From Primula veris (taxonomy: Eukaryota; Streptophyta; Magnoliopsida; Ericales; Primulaceae), in the NCBI GenBank assembly GCA_963682055.1, contig OY821746.1, positions 22,882,481 to 22,946,480 on the forward strand: a stretch of DNA of 64,000 nt, in the 5' to 3' direction. The first letter of the stretch is position 1; each line of letters starts with the position of its first letter. Both the position numbers and the translations under genes were made by a program. Shown here piece by piece: positions 22,877 through 34,671 of this stretch. Below the pieces are notes generated by a model. That model was not told the DNA's origin. It did not search any database and was given only the letters and a program-made list of their open reading frames with translations.

Positions 22877-23956
22877 TTGATGGTCAAGTGGCAAGGATTG
22901 ATATAAAATTTATAACGCACTAGAAATTGTTGAACATTTTTGTGCCTTTTTTATATATGTTAACTTGTTTCGCTTCCTTGCCGCATTCGAAACACTGTGT
23001 GTTCCCTTTGGACTGCTTTATGCTATTTTCGTCATCGGCTATCTGCTCTTTTTTCCTATGTTATTTTACTCTTGGGATCATTTTAATGTCTCATTCATGC
23101 ATGAAAGATCTTCCCATACCTTCCAACAATCTCAATCTCATGGATATCCAAGTAAATATCAGGAAATGCTGCAACGCGAGCAAGTCTGAAAACTTATGCA
23201 CAGAAATTTATAAAAGTACATACGAGATAAGCTATATCACATTTCTATCAATTTGATGATACTGTAACGGAAAGAACCATGAAATAAAGAGTAAAAGGTG
23301 ATGTTGCTTCTGTAGAAATGAGAAATTTAAATTTCACATACCATTTTTTTCATAATCATATTGTTTACACCTAATATTTTCCGAGAATAAATAATAATTA
23401 AAAGTTTAGAGGACCAAGAACCGAGAATGATAGGTCAATAATTAGGAATAAGCAGGAAATAAGTGTAGTTAGATGATAAAGTTTGAAAATACGGAACATG
23501 TGTTAGCAAAAAGAAAAAGAACGATAAAGGAGTGGGGTAAATGTAAAATGAGGAAACAACAAAAACTTGCACAGCTAAAATGGGTGAATATCGAAAATGA
23601 TATAACCAAAAGCAGTTACAAGATAAGGATTTTGCCAAAAATGAATTAAATTTGAGGAAAAAAATGAATTATATTGTAAAAAATAATCCCAATAACTAAT
23701 CCCACCAACCAACATGTAGCGAGTCACGAGCAATCTAATCCCAAGAAGGCTCGCTCGGAGAATCATAAAAAATAGGGCGGCGTCCAATATGACTATTAAT
23801 CTAATGGCCTCCGTAAATTTTGCAAAATCGATTCCATAACTTTACCAGCATAGTATACTTTTAAATTTTAAGATGAAATTGAAAATTTAAATTTATATTG
23901 AGAAAGCAAGAGTGTGGCATAGCCTTATTAACATTATTGCTTTTTTATTTTATTAC
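22877..23956. other. 3' flank of the dioxygenase, no gene
   Basis: AT-rich. Probably contains the 3' UTR and polyadenylation site of the dioxygenase; no clear single signal stands out. Nothing else recognised. Confidence 0.5.
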
Positions 23957-23961
23957 ATTAT

Positions 23962-24184
23962 TGTTGTGTGACATATTAGCTCGTTATAGATATATATAGA
24001 TATATGTATAGATATAGAGAGAGGTATGAGAGACAACAATAAGAGAGACTTCATTAATCATAATGTATGAATGAATGTCAAATACAAGACCCCTAACCCT
24101 CTTTATATAGATAGAGGGATAGGGTTATAAGCCCACATAGGCCCATAAAGTACAAGCCCAATAGTCCAATAATATCCTACAACA
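23962..24184 (-). repeat. 3' LTR of family C1 copy 1
   Basis: 223 bp, ends TGTTGT / ACAACA. On the minus strand it carries TATATAAAG (24101-24109) as likely TATA box. I see a single difference from the 5' LTR. Confidence 0.95.
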
Positions 24185-24317
24185 CTCCCCCTTTGGACGT
24201 CTTGAATTCTTCGTCTTCATGCAGTCGATCTGAGTCGAGTTCATTCGCAATGCTAAACACATAAAAACCTTAGGGACGGAAAACCCAGTGTGGGACAAAA
24301 CCGGTACCTAGGAGAAA
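24185..24317 (-). other. polypurine tract and conserved 3' tail block
   Basis: On the minus strand AAAGGGGGAG precedes the LTR. The adjoining 120 bp (around GTCGATCTGAGTCGAGTTC) are well conserved in the two other family traces at 1-134 and 31472-31604, although coding regions are not. Confidence 0.8.
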
Positions 24318-24960
24318 CTGTGTAGCCGAATGATATAGGCCGAAATATCATGTAAGTAACTAACCACAAAACAGTGTGCCTCATCAAAACCTTGCCAGAG
24401 CAAACCCAATGGGAAAATCTCTGATCGAAGGAAAAAGAGTGCAACAGTGGTAGTAGTAGAGGATCAACCACAAAACAGGTGCCTCATCAAAACCTTGCTA
24501 AAGTAAACCCAGTGGGAAAAAACCTCTAGTCGAAGGACAAAAGAGTACACAGTGGTAAGAAGTATACAACAGGATACTCCCCCTAATTTCGGCAATCTTA
24601 AGTGAGATATAATGGGAACGTGTCTCGCTAAAAACCTTGCCAAGGAAAACCCAGTGGGAAAAAACCTTGGTCTAAGGACAAAAAGAGTACACGAGCATGG
24701 GACTAGATGCTCCCCCTCACTTGCACACAACAGGGTGCGAGAATTTCGACTAAGTAGTAATTAGTCCAATAAGCATTCACCTGGATGCTCCCCCTAACTT
24801 GCACACGACTGGGTGCAAAGATTTCATATTCCAAGAAAGAGTACGAGCATTCGACTGGATGTCTCATTTACTTGCACACGACTGGATGCAAGAAAATCTA
24901 ACGTGTAATAGAACGAGCATTCAACTGGATGCTCTTAAACTTCATATGTGAAGATTTATT
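24318..24960 (-). repeat. tandem tail repeats in the copia 3' region
   Basis: Three imperfect units containing AACCTTGCCAAGGAAAACCC and AGTGGGAAAAAACC, with GAAGGACAAAAGAGTACAC, at about 24385-24440, 24485-24560 and 24625-24700. A second series follows, built on GCATTCACCTGGATGCTCCC and TTGCACACGACTGGGTGCAA (about 24700-24945). Such CCCAGTGGG-type blocks are frequent in plant copia tails. Confidence 0.75.
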
Positions 24961-25079
24961 TCGGCGAAAAATGCTAAATAGCATAATGTAGTCATGTATC
25001 TCTTGATCGATAACAACAAGTTGTCTTCTATGACAAGTGTTTTATCTGGATCATGAGACAGAGCATATGTAATTCAAAT

Positions 25080-25923
25080 ATGGCTAATACTAGCTCGAAG
25101 CCATATATACTCTCTAGTCGTCTCATAGAGCACGAATAGATCAGAGTGATTCACTTGGAGTCATTCCAAGACCTCCAAGATGTCGCCTTATTCCTAATGG
25201 TAAAGACATACCATGTTAGGAATATCCCTTATGCGGGTCTGATAAGTAACCGGCATCGGTATAACCGAAAAAGGGTTGCGTTAATTCGAGTACCGAAGGG
25301 GGTAGGTACACTCGATGACGCAAATGGGATAAACTAGCCCACTTCCAAAATTACCATAAGGTAAGGGAATGTGTCTTTAGTGCCATTTCGATGGCAGCGT
25401 GTTAGCGCGATGTTGTGTCGAGCTATACCATTCACAACAGACGAGATGTTCGTCCTAGCACATTAGACCAAGTACAATGATGCGCTTATTGTACTTAGAT
25501 ATGAACATTATGGTTCAATATCTCTTCATCGTCTCATCAGGGACAGACTGGGTCTATATCAATGTCTAGTGATCGAACGATCATGGGAGAATCTGACGAC
25601 TTAGCGTCATGATGACTAAAACGTCATAACACCTTCTGGGTGTAGTCTGAATCATGGACTTAGATTCAATATTTACGGGACTCAATCATCAGGTTGAGTC
25701 ACTACCGTGTCTTCCCAAAATCCTTCATCTCGAAGGCAAATCCAAAAATGGATCGCATAATAAAACACGCAAGGGCATAATACTTGTTCAAGTATCCCAA
25801 GCTAATCAAGTACTCACTTAGGCGGTATACCACATCCGCTCGGATTATATTAATCCATATAGTGAACGTCTCAGTCAATTGAGATCGTGTTCCGTGGTCA
25901 GAAACTACTTGATTTAAGCACAT
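25080..25923 (-). pseudogene. decayed copia RT and RNase H, family C1 copy 1
   Basis: At 25923-25702 the translation keeps FEMKDFGKT and SEYLISLGYLNKYYALACF, matching the copia RT region around the YVDD block, but the YVDD residues themselves are gone. Further left (about 25280-25090), GYTDAGYLSDPHK, then EYIWLRA after a stop, mark RNase H. Stops and frame changes prevent expression. Confidence 0.75.
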
Positions 25924-26545
25924 GAAGTCACACAGGGACCTTCATCTATATCTCTTTGTCTAAATCCCCATAGAGATAAAACCGTGACCACATTCATGGC
26001 TGCATACTCAGTTTTTCGAAAACTACTAAACTGGTAAAGTAGGGGACTGTTATAATGTCCATTACGAGGAAATCAACCATCTCGTAATCAATTCCAAGGT
26101 GTGAGAGAAGCCTTGCGCTACTAGGCGAGCATTCTACAATCTCATTATTCTCATCACTTTTCCTTACGAATAACCAAATAAACGAACTCGTTTAACATTG
26201 GCGGTGTTGGAACTACAGGTCCGAACACACTTTCGCTAAGGAGTCTACTTGGATTGCAAGTTTCCATTAGTACAGTCTATTCTACGTTGACTTCAGGCAA
26301 CGGTACATGGTTCTCTGTCATAATTTGTTCATATTATCAGTCGTCACCGAATATATGAACAAGTAATCAATAACAGTCTCGTTTCGTTTCAATATCGTCT
26401 AAGATATCATGATCGACAGATATTTCGAGATTCTTAGGATGAAGAGGAAATCACACATCTCCTTGATCCTTTATAATCTCATGCGACAATCGAGTTTCAG
26501 TTCACCACCTCTGGGGCTGAACGAATTAAGAACCGGTCAACTTCC

Positions 26546-27386
26546 TCATATCTTGGGAAGGATGACAGACTGACGGCCGATGGCAGTGTCCTTTGCTTGG
26601 CGGGTTCGGCCAAAGCAACGTGTTACGATAGGAACACGGCGTCCGACAGGGACGTCTATCCTTGCAAGCATTTTGCAGCAGGTATAAATGATCTCGTGAC
26701 ATCTCATAAAGTCATTAAATGCGTCTGACATTTAGTTAGACTTGAGGGAGTCTATGCACTTACTTATCACTAAGTGCAGTTTTGGGGATCAAGCTAAGAC
26801 TGAGTGGGTTATGCCACGTTACTTCACGTCGTTCCTTATCAACGGTAACGTGCAAATCTCCCCCTAACGACGAGGAGAACAGTCTTAGCGATGTCACTTT
26901 CGCATATCATGCGGTAAAGAGATCGCTTGCCAAGGTTACTCTATCAAATGATAGGTAGGGGATTCATAATCGACTTATGTCCCCTTCAGAGGTCCATATT
27001 TTGAACGCTAGAACGGCTCAATCAAAATATTAATTAATCACTCTAAACACGCGTTAATATGAGACTTCTGTCTCATAACCAGTAACCAGCTGGTACGCAT
27101 ATGGTGTTTGAGTGTCTATGGGCCTCATAACGGACCAATGCAGCAAAATAGCATAACCCCACACGGAAATATAAATCTTGGTGCGCAAGACCAAGAAATG
27201 CGTGCAATTATTTGCAGTCGCATCATCAAACTTTCCGTGAGTCCATTTGGGTCTGAACATAATCTGAACATAATCGACAGGATGTTCAATTTCGATTTCC
27301 AAACTCAGGTAATTCAAATCGAAATTTCGATTATTACTCTTCGGAATTATCAAGTCGACTAGACTTTTCAGGATAATCCGGATCAT
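26546..27386 (-). pseudogene. decayed copia integrase and linker, family C1 copy 1
   Basis: The 110-codon open frame 27386-27054 contains IEIEHPVDYV and WGYAILLHWSVMRP ending in YAYQLVTGYE, which corresponds to the integrase core around HPVxxVHTQNGLAES and WGHAILHAA. The central ENG-type catalytic motif is not preserved. The frame 26731-26546 (DAFNDF, LARIDVPVGRRV) corresponds to the integrase-RT linker (LPDAFTD, ARIDVPVGQ). Confidence 0.75.
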
Positions 27387-28439
27387 GAGCCATCAACTTA
27401 ATGATAGGGCTAAAAGTTTGGGAAATGCTATATTTCTGTGGACAACAATAATCATGTGACCAATTGTCGATGCATCAACCATAACCATTTATATTTATGG
27501 TCCGTCTTATGGTTGGATAAGTCCACAATAACTCCTTCAATTCTTTACAAGAATTCTACGAGTTTATTTCGTGATCTTTACACATACTAGTCTTTCAAAG
27601 TGAGCATTAATGGCATGAATTTCGGATTAATCACGAAATATATTCTCAGAGAGAATCCAAATGCGATGCGATTATAAATCAAGCATCGTCTTTTGACCCG
27701 GGAATATCTCATCCGGTCAATGCCACAATATCAAAATGCTTTGATCAATCGACGACAGGCGAATGATAGTATAGACAATCATGTCTTAGCATTTAAATCA
27801 TTTATCAATCGACGACAGGCGAAAAGATAAGGTAACTTTAAATGCTTTAAAGAATGTGGTAGCAACCACTTGAAAGACATTCCAACTCCTCTAAAATACG
27901 CTTTTGGTCGTATTGAATGGAGACTATGTAAAGAAATTTCAATTCTTTCATGAGCTATTACCAGGTAACACTGGTTTTCTCGAATATTTTATAACTCAAC
28001 AAGGTACGGCAGGACCTACATGAGTATAAGACCTCATATTTGACAAATCAATTTGGTTTTACCAAAGATTTTGATTTGGAACGACAGGTCCAGAATCGTT
28101 GTCACTGAGTACTCTTTTAGGCAAATAGTTGGTGAAATTATGTGGTACACTGTTACCCACTATTTCCATAAAAATCAACTACCCCACAAGTATTGCCTAA
28201 AATTTCATAATTTAAAGTTTGGTCACATTTGTCAAAGGAATTTGCTCAAAACACTTTAAATTATTTCGAGAAATTTCGTAAACAGGCAAACCATAATCCA
28301 AAAGTATGGTCCAAATGGAAAAATAATAATCCAAATGGAAAACATAATCCAAATGAGCGAAAAAATGGCTCAATGATTTATCAAAATCAATAAAGAAAGG
28401 TATCAAACTCATTTGAGCCACAAAATCGGGGGTCTCAAA

Positions 28440-28984
28440 AGTTTCCTTTCAGTTAGCTTTTAACCACATTAGCATCGGTTTTTTCACCTTTATAATAGTT
28501 TTAAACTATTTAAGGAGTAACCGTGCATGACCTTTGTCTTTATAGCATAGAGTTGGCTCCTTGAGCATTATCTCTTGCTTTGTGACAACGTGTCATATTG
28601 TTCCTTTCAATTACTGTCTTGGAGCCACAGGTTTTCGATTTTGACGATTGTCTAAAATCTCGCTTGGCTAGGCGATTCATCGGGATCGCGACAGTTCGAG
28701 ACAAATAACACTTGTCTCGGTTCTCGATTCGTGAAAAAAAATGTACACGAAGAGCATTAATATCAGGCAAACAATTCGCCATTGACCCAATAGGATTAAA
28801 ACTACTCACCGGGGTAATTTTTTTTTTTTTTATCCAATAACAGATGGGCGATAAAGGAATATGGTGAATATAAATTCACGATACTGCTTATGGAATACAA
28901 TTTCCAAGCTAGTATTTTGGTGAAGGATAGCTCCAATATGTCAATTTCAGACATTTGTTCACCATAGACGTCATCACGTCTCAA
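28440..28984 (-). pseudogene. decayed copia gag, family C1 copy 1
   Basis: The frame 28984-28802 starts like copia gag N-termini (MSEIDILELSFTKILAWKLY, for LxxLDF..YLxW). The frame 28809-28540 (RNNMTRCHKARDNAQGA) and a following KDKGHARLLL-like segment correspond to the basic and zinc-knuckle parts, without the cysteines. Remnant only. Confidence 0.55.
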
Positions 28985-29439
28985 ATGTGGCGGCGGAATA
29001 AAATCAACGCCTTAACATTCATCTTGAGGGTAACAACAAACTCGTGTTTTACTCATCAAAGATGGCATCCAAAAAAAAATTTGGGCATCACATTTTCACA
29101 CATCAGGGTGACTAACATGTGGTGACGGAATAACATCAACGTCTAAACAGTCATTTCGCAAGTATGTTTTGTGATTTTTCTCATCATAGATGGCATCCAA
29201 CATGTGTTGGGAGTTCTGGATTATTTTTCATATAAAACGACTGGTTTATATGTTTATGGTTTGTACAAGCACAAACTTTTTTTCCGAAACGACAGGTTCG
29301 AAAACATTAGTTTTGCTTCTCATGTGAATCGGTTCTCATTGATCGAACGACGGGTCGATACTGAAACACCAATTCGGCGAAACATACATCACTATATAAA
29401 CACACTCGGGGAAATTATTATTTAGTCAACCCCTTTCGG

Positions 29440-30646
29440 TAGCTCTATTTGAACACGACCAGGAAAGACGGTGAGGGGGGTGGGCACGAATGCCTCTTAA
29501 AAACCGACCTCATTAGGAGAACGACTTCCGCCTTTATCTTTCCTAGACATCGTATCCAAATAGGTGAGCCTATTTGGGGAAGGTTCATAATTTTTCCAAC
29601 TTAAATGTGAAAATATATGATTTCGCAAATTATATATGGTAATAATATTAACAATATAGACAATATATATCTAGATTAACCACATATATATAATCAGGCA
29701 GTAAATATATTTTAGGATCTATCTAATCATGCAGTAGATTTGGTGTTATAAACAAATCAATTTAAGATTATCAATCAATCCATAAAGATTCTAACATATC
29801 AAATCAAATCAATTTAAGATTATCAATTAGATCTAATCCAATAATTTACTGACATATGTGATATTTATATATATGATAATATCAAAAAAGATATGATTAT
29901 GCTAACAATATATCAATCAATTATCTATGTTTATCGCCATATTAATAATTCTATACATGGTAGTTTTAACATGCAAACAAACAATATATTTTTAATTACC
30001 AATCAATTTTATATATGGTAAAAAAATATTTTAACATGCAAAGGGGTTAAATTTACATGGAAACATATCAATTTTCAATTAACATGCAATTTTTATTCGT
30101 TTGACTTTTAATAAAAAAATTATAACATAGGTCCCGTTTTATACATGTTTTAAAAAAAAGTCACAGTACGTTTTTCTAAATTCATACCCAGGTTTCTATA
30201 CATGGTGCTAGTAGCATAAGGTCACAGTACTTAGCAAAAGGTTTTTCTAAATTCATACGCAGGCTTCTATACATGGTACTAGTAGCATAAGGTCATGCTA
30301 AGGTCACAGTACTGTGAATTATAATTATAAATATCTAGCCACTGTAGACACGTCACATGCATATACTATAAATTGTGCAACTCATACAATTTTTGCTGAC
30401 ATATTACATAAAACATTCACACACATGCACAGTAGTATAAATCATATATTATACATGTTTTAAATAATTTATGCATGGTTACAGTCGTTTAACATACAGT
30501 TTAACAAAGGTTAAATTTTATATACCTTATTCACGTATGTTGCTGAAGGTCGATTTTGCAAAATTTTAAAAAAAAATCCGGATAAACCTCAAGATTTATT
30601 GAACCCAGAATCCGTACTCCAATCTCCGAGAGCAGTGCTGATAACG
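29440..30646 (-). other. untranslated 5' internal region of family C1 copy 1
   Basis: AT-rich leader between LTR and gag, with two near-identical blocks around TTCTATACATGGT (about 30185-30215 and 30255-30300) and repeated AATCAATTTAAGATTATCAA segments (about 29757-29830). The primer site area reads ACGTTATCAGCACTGCTCTC on the minus strand next to the LTR. Confidence 0.6.
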
Positions 30647-30869
30647 TGTTGTGTTACATATTAGCTCGTTATAGATATATATAGATATATGTATAGATAT
30701 AGAGAGAGGTATGAGAGACAACAATAAGAGAGACTTCATTAATCATAATGTATGAATGAATGTCAAATACAAGACCCCTAACCCTCTTTATATAGATAGA
30801 GGGATAGGGTTATAAGCCCACATAGGCCCATAAAGTACAAGCCCAATAGTCCAATAATATCCTACAACA
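30647..30869 (-). repeat. 5' LTR of family C1 copy 1
   Basis: 223 bp. Only TGTGTTACAT versus TGTGTGACAT distinguishes it from the 3' LTR. Confidence 0.95.
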
Positions 30870-30874
30870 ATTAT

Positions 30875-31302
30875 CATTTAGTTATCATGAAACTGATTTG
30901 AGATTCCCAAAACTATTTTCGTATTTTAAGATGGCGAACAACTCGTCATATTTCGTCGCCACGTAATTAAATTGATATAGTTTAGCCGCGTGAGTTGCTT
31001 ACTAGAGGCCAAACCAAAAATATAAATATACGAATATTATATTATCGCTCATTTGATGCTGGTTATTAAATCTATGCTTCTCGAAAGTTTATCCGATTGA
31101 GCTGTAGAAAATTAAAATAAAGAGTAATTTGGGGAGATAGGAATTGCAAAATAAAAGACATGAACAATTGTACCATGAACTTTAATTAATAGGTCTGCGG
31201 AAAAGCTAACGTGTGTCCGACCCCACACACATGAACAACGTTAAATTTCATACAATTTATTTTCTAATTTTTAGTTATAGTATTAGTATGGAAATAAATT
31301 GA
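30875..31302. other. intergenic, no gene recognised
   Basis: AT-rich sequence without recognisable features. Confidence 0.5.
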
Positions 31303-31679
31303 TGTTGTTAGCTGTATTATTAGCTCAGTATATTCATTAATAATACAGAACGATCTATCAAGACATCTCTGACCCTTTTTATATAATAGATGATAAGGTT
31401 ACGTATACTAGAAAAGACCAAGATAAGCCCTATAAAGTAAGGCCCAACATGACCAATAATATACTACAACACTTTCCCTTGGTACGTCTTGATTTCTTCG
31501 TATCCATGCTGTCGATGTGAGTCGAGTTCATTCGCAGTGCTAAACACATAAAAACCTTAGTGACGAAAAACTCAGTGTGGGACAAAACCGGTATATAGGA
31601 GAAACTGTGTAGCCGAATGATATATGCCGAAATTCTATGTAATTAACTAACCACAAAACAGTATGACTCATCAAAACTT
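31303..31679 (-). mobile_element. fragment of a family C1 relative (3' LTR plus tail)
   Basis: A diverged LTR at 31303-31471 (TGTTGTTAGC to CTACAACA) followed by the conserved tail block (31472-31604) and the start of the CTCATCAAAAC tail, which stops abruptly at about 31679. Same orientation as copy 1. Clearly older: many substitutions and a shorter LTR (169 bp). Confidence 0.82.
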
Positions 31680-32645
31680 TGTTTACATTGTTTCTAATTA
31701 TTTATTTTCCCAATGTTAAAATAAAATATTATGTTTACATCTAATGTGAAAATTTATATTGCAGTTTTGGAGGGAAATAATTTTCATCAGTTATATTATT
31801 CCAAACATTAAATTATGTAGAAATTGCCCATTCATCACCCAAATGTGTAAATGATTTTGATTACTAATTTGAGGCCTGCATTAATTTTAAAATAAATTGC
31901 TTTTGATTTTATTTTATTTACAGTCATTAAATTTTCCTTCCAAATATACACAAGTATTTAATTTTCGGAATCTTTCTATGATGGTTAATAACACATTTTT
32001 ACATTAAATCATACTATTATGTCAAAAGTCATTGCCATATTAAATGTAACTTTACACATGCCTAGAAGACACATGTTAGCAGAATTGGTATGCCTTTTAC
32101 AAATTTTAATGTAAACATTTTTAAAGAAATTTTTTATATTGCTCGGATGTTGAAAAGAAAAATACAAAAACCCATCAATATATAAGCACTGGGACATAAT
32201 AAACTTATTCAAAATTTGAAAATTCTCAATACATGATTATGATATGGGATTTAACTAAAGAAAAACTAAATACATGCAATTGTTTGCAAAAATTAATTAA
32301 CAATAGACAGAGTTGCTTTTAATTTATATATTAGCAGAGTTCATAATCACGGAATATATAATACTACATATTTACTCGAAACACAGAATTTGAAAAATAA
32401 AAACATATACTACGTTTCTAGGGTTAAAACTTTTAGCTTCCACTTTTTAAAGTAGTAAGGATCTATGAAAACGTCTCATAATACAAATCAAATATGAGAT
32501 TTAAAATTTATGAATGAAAGTAAACCGGTAGCAGTACTCATTTATTTAATTACAAATATTGTTCTCCAATTTATGAAACGATATTATAATATATAATTAC
32601 ATGTGTGTGGCAATATAATAATAATAATAATAAACAAAATGAGTT
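31680..32645. other. intergenic, no gene recognised
   Basis: Very AT-rich. An (AAT)n tract lies at about 32620-32634. Confidence 0.5.
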
Positions 32646-33118
32646 TTTTTTTTTTTTTGGAAATTAAGAAAGTTTATTAGGCAAACAGCTTGATTCATAG
32701 CCGAGTGCTATAACAAATACAACGAAAGATAGCATCTCATCTCAAGAATGAATGACCTAACGTGCAAGCGTTTTGAATAAATTTATTTCTAGCATTATTT
32801 TTAACATTCTCAAAACTATTCAACTATTAACAACTAAGAATTCGATCTCTTTAATAATGGTTCCGGTGAAACTTGAAAGTCTCGATAGATTCTAACGTTC
32901 CTTTCATGCCAAATACAATAAACGGTAGATGCAATGAGAATACTAATCAACGAATTTGAAACCATATTAGCTTTATAATGCGCATTTGCCCATTTCACCA
33001 AAAAACTCCAAAGACCATTTTGAGCAAAGAACCCGGATTTCGAGAGAAAAATTCGCCAAATATGACAAGAGTAAGAGCACTCAAAGAATAGAGTGATCAC
33101 TTGTTTCCGAAGGATGGT
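32646..33118 (-). mobile_element. 5'-truncated LINE remnant (RT zinc-binding domain and poly(A))
   Basis: The minus-strand frame 33100-32834 reads TLFFECSYSCHIWR then IWHERNVRIYRDF, the zf-RVT zinc-binding C-terminus of plant LINE reverse transcriptases (HLFFxCxxSxxIW and IWxERNxRxF). A T run at 32646-32659 on the plus strand is the poly(A) tail. The coding part runs into the duplicated block that begins at 33087, so the MULE-related event took place inside this LINE. Confidence 0.7.
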
Positions 33119-33927
33119 AACATAGCTCGCATTCTATTCATTTGTACTAAACCCATATGATAGAACATAAAAATCAGACCCGAATATTCTATTTGGGTAA
33201 TAATCAACCCACCTTATAAATGGGTATCCAACGCTTAAATGGGTCGTCTCATACTTTTTATAGGAATTGAGGTTTTACTATTAAAAGCCCAAGCCCAATC
33301 AAAGGGGGACCCATGTCTGAAAAATCCCTGGGATGAAGACATTTGTCAATATCCTAAAAGGCGCAGTTGCCTATAAATAGCCAACTACCCCTCCTAGAAA
33401 AGGACCAGAAAATCTATCCAAAAAATATAGAGAGAAGTTGAGAAAAGAGAGAAACTAACCAACGCACACCACTTCTAGAAATAAACCGAGAAAAGACAGC
33501 CGAGCACCGAATAAAAGGGGAGAAAGATCAAGACGAGAGATTAAATAGTCATATCGAGCACAATTGTCAAAACCGAAATACTAGTCCGAGTAAGTGTAAT
33601 AGTCCTAACAATGATAATAATCCGAGCAATAATAAAGATCAGGAAGTATCCTTTATTCACGGTTGATTTACTATTATATCATTGTTGAAAAGCCTAACGC
33701 GACCGACCAAAGTTATGGCTTTATCACCATAATTTGTAACCGATAAAGGATTGAAAGTTATTTATAGTGTAGGGTGAGTAATATAAATAAAATAGGAGTA
33801 TTTCACAAGATATTCCCCAATAATATATTATAATAATTATTATTTATAAACCTACCCAATAATAAATATAAAACCCAAAAACATAGAAAAGCCACGTCAT
33901 ATGAACTATTTTCCATTAGATAGATAG
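33087..33927. repeat. 841-bp duplicated block, copy A (left of the MULE)
   Basis: Direct repeat of 42596-43435 with only about seven substitutions noticed. It contains TATAAATA (33372-33379) and a purine-rich leader-like stretch, so the source sequence looks like a promoter or LTR. Copy A begins inside continuous LINE sequence, whereas copy B begins at the MULE terminus. Confidence 0.93.
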
Positions 33928-33963
33928 ATAGATATGAGGTGCACTTATTGTACTACATAATTT
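33928..33963. other. 36-bp filler between duplicated block and MULE
   Basis: GATATGAGGTGCACTTATTG and following bases; not present at the end of copy B. Source unknown. Confidence 0.6.
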
Positions 33964-34012
33964 CTGAAAAAACGCTGAAACCGTAGATTAAATCTACGGT
34001 CTCTGTGTTTTC
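33964..34012. repeat. left terminal inverted repeat of the MULE with hairpin
   Basis: CTGAAAAAACGCTGA followed by the palindrome ACCGTAGATT / AATCTACGGT. Confidence 0.75.
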
Positions 34013-34671
34013 ACAGATTTTTTGAAATTAAAAATTAAAATTAAAATTCTAATAATTAAAATTAAAATACTGAATATTTTTTTCAAATTAAACATGATTT
34101 TTTTTTACATAAAAATGCCTTATGTTTAAAATTTGATATTTTTTTCAAGTGTATAATTTGATATTTTTTTCAAGTGTATAAGTTGATTTTTTTCAAGTGT
34201 ATAAGTTGATATTTTTAATAAGACATTTTGTTTTTTTCAAATTTAAAAACAAAATGACTTATTTTTAAAATTTTACATAAAATAAATTAAGAATATTCTA
34301 ACAATCTGTAAAAATAAACACAAAATTTACACAAATTTACACAAAAAAAGTTGATTTGATAAATTTTATGTTTTTGGTTCATGTTATATTTTTGTTAAGT
34401 GTATAAGTTGATATTTATTGAATCATTAACTAAATCGTCAATTTTTGTGAAGTTTTTTTGGTTTGTATTTAACACTTGTATAACGCAATATGCAAACATG
34501 AATATCAACTTATAAATTTCATAAAACAAATTTATTAAACAAAATTTACAACAAAATTTCATAGAACTAAATTTCATAAAACAAATTTATTAAACATTTG
34601 TTTACATCATATAAATTTACAACAAATTGGAAAAAATAGTAATTTACATAAAATTAAAAATAAAAAACCGA
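34013..34671. repeat. AT-rich subterminal region of the MULE
   Basis: Contains AAGTGTATAAGTTGATATTT in several tandem variants (about 34140-34220, again about 34395), then a sequence of AAATTTCATAAAACAAATTT repeats (34515-34600). No gene; probably includes the transposase 3' UTR. Confidence 0.6.

Larger units (their letters stand above)
23957..30874 (-). mobile_element. complete but coding-defective Ty1/copia element (family C1, copy 1)
   Basis: Element 23962-30869 with two 223-bp LTRs, flanked by the 5-bp duplication ATTAT (23957-23961 and 30870-30874). It is read on the minus strand: 5' LTR at 30647-30869, primer site just to its left, degenerate gag, integrase, RT and RNase H in the normal copia order, a repeated 3' tail, a polypurine tract at about 24185-24196, and the 3' LTR. 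No frame longer than about 110 codons survives. The label C1 is mine. Confidence 0.95.
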
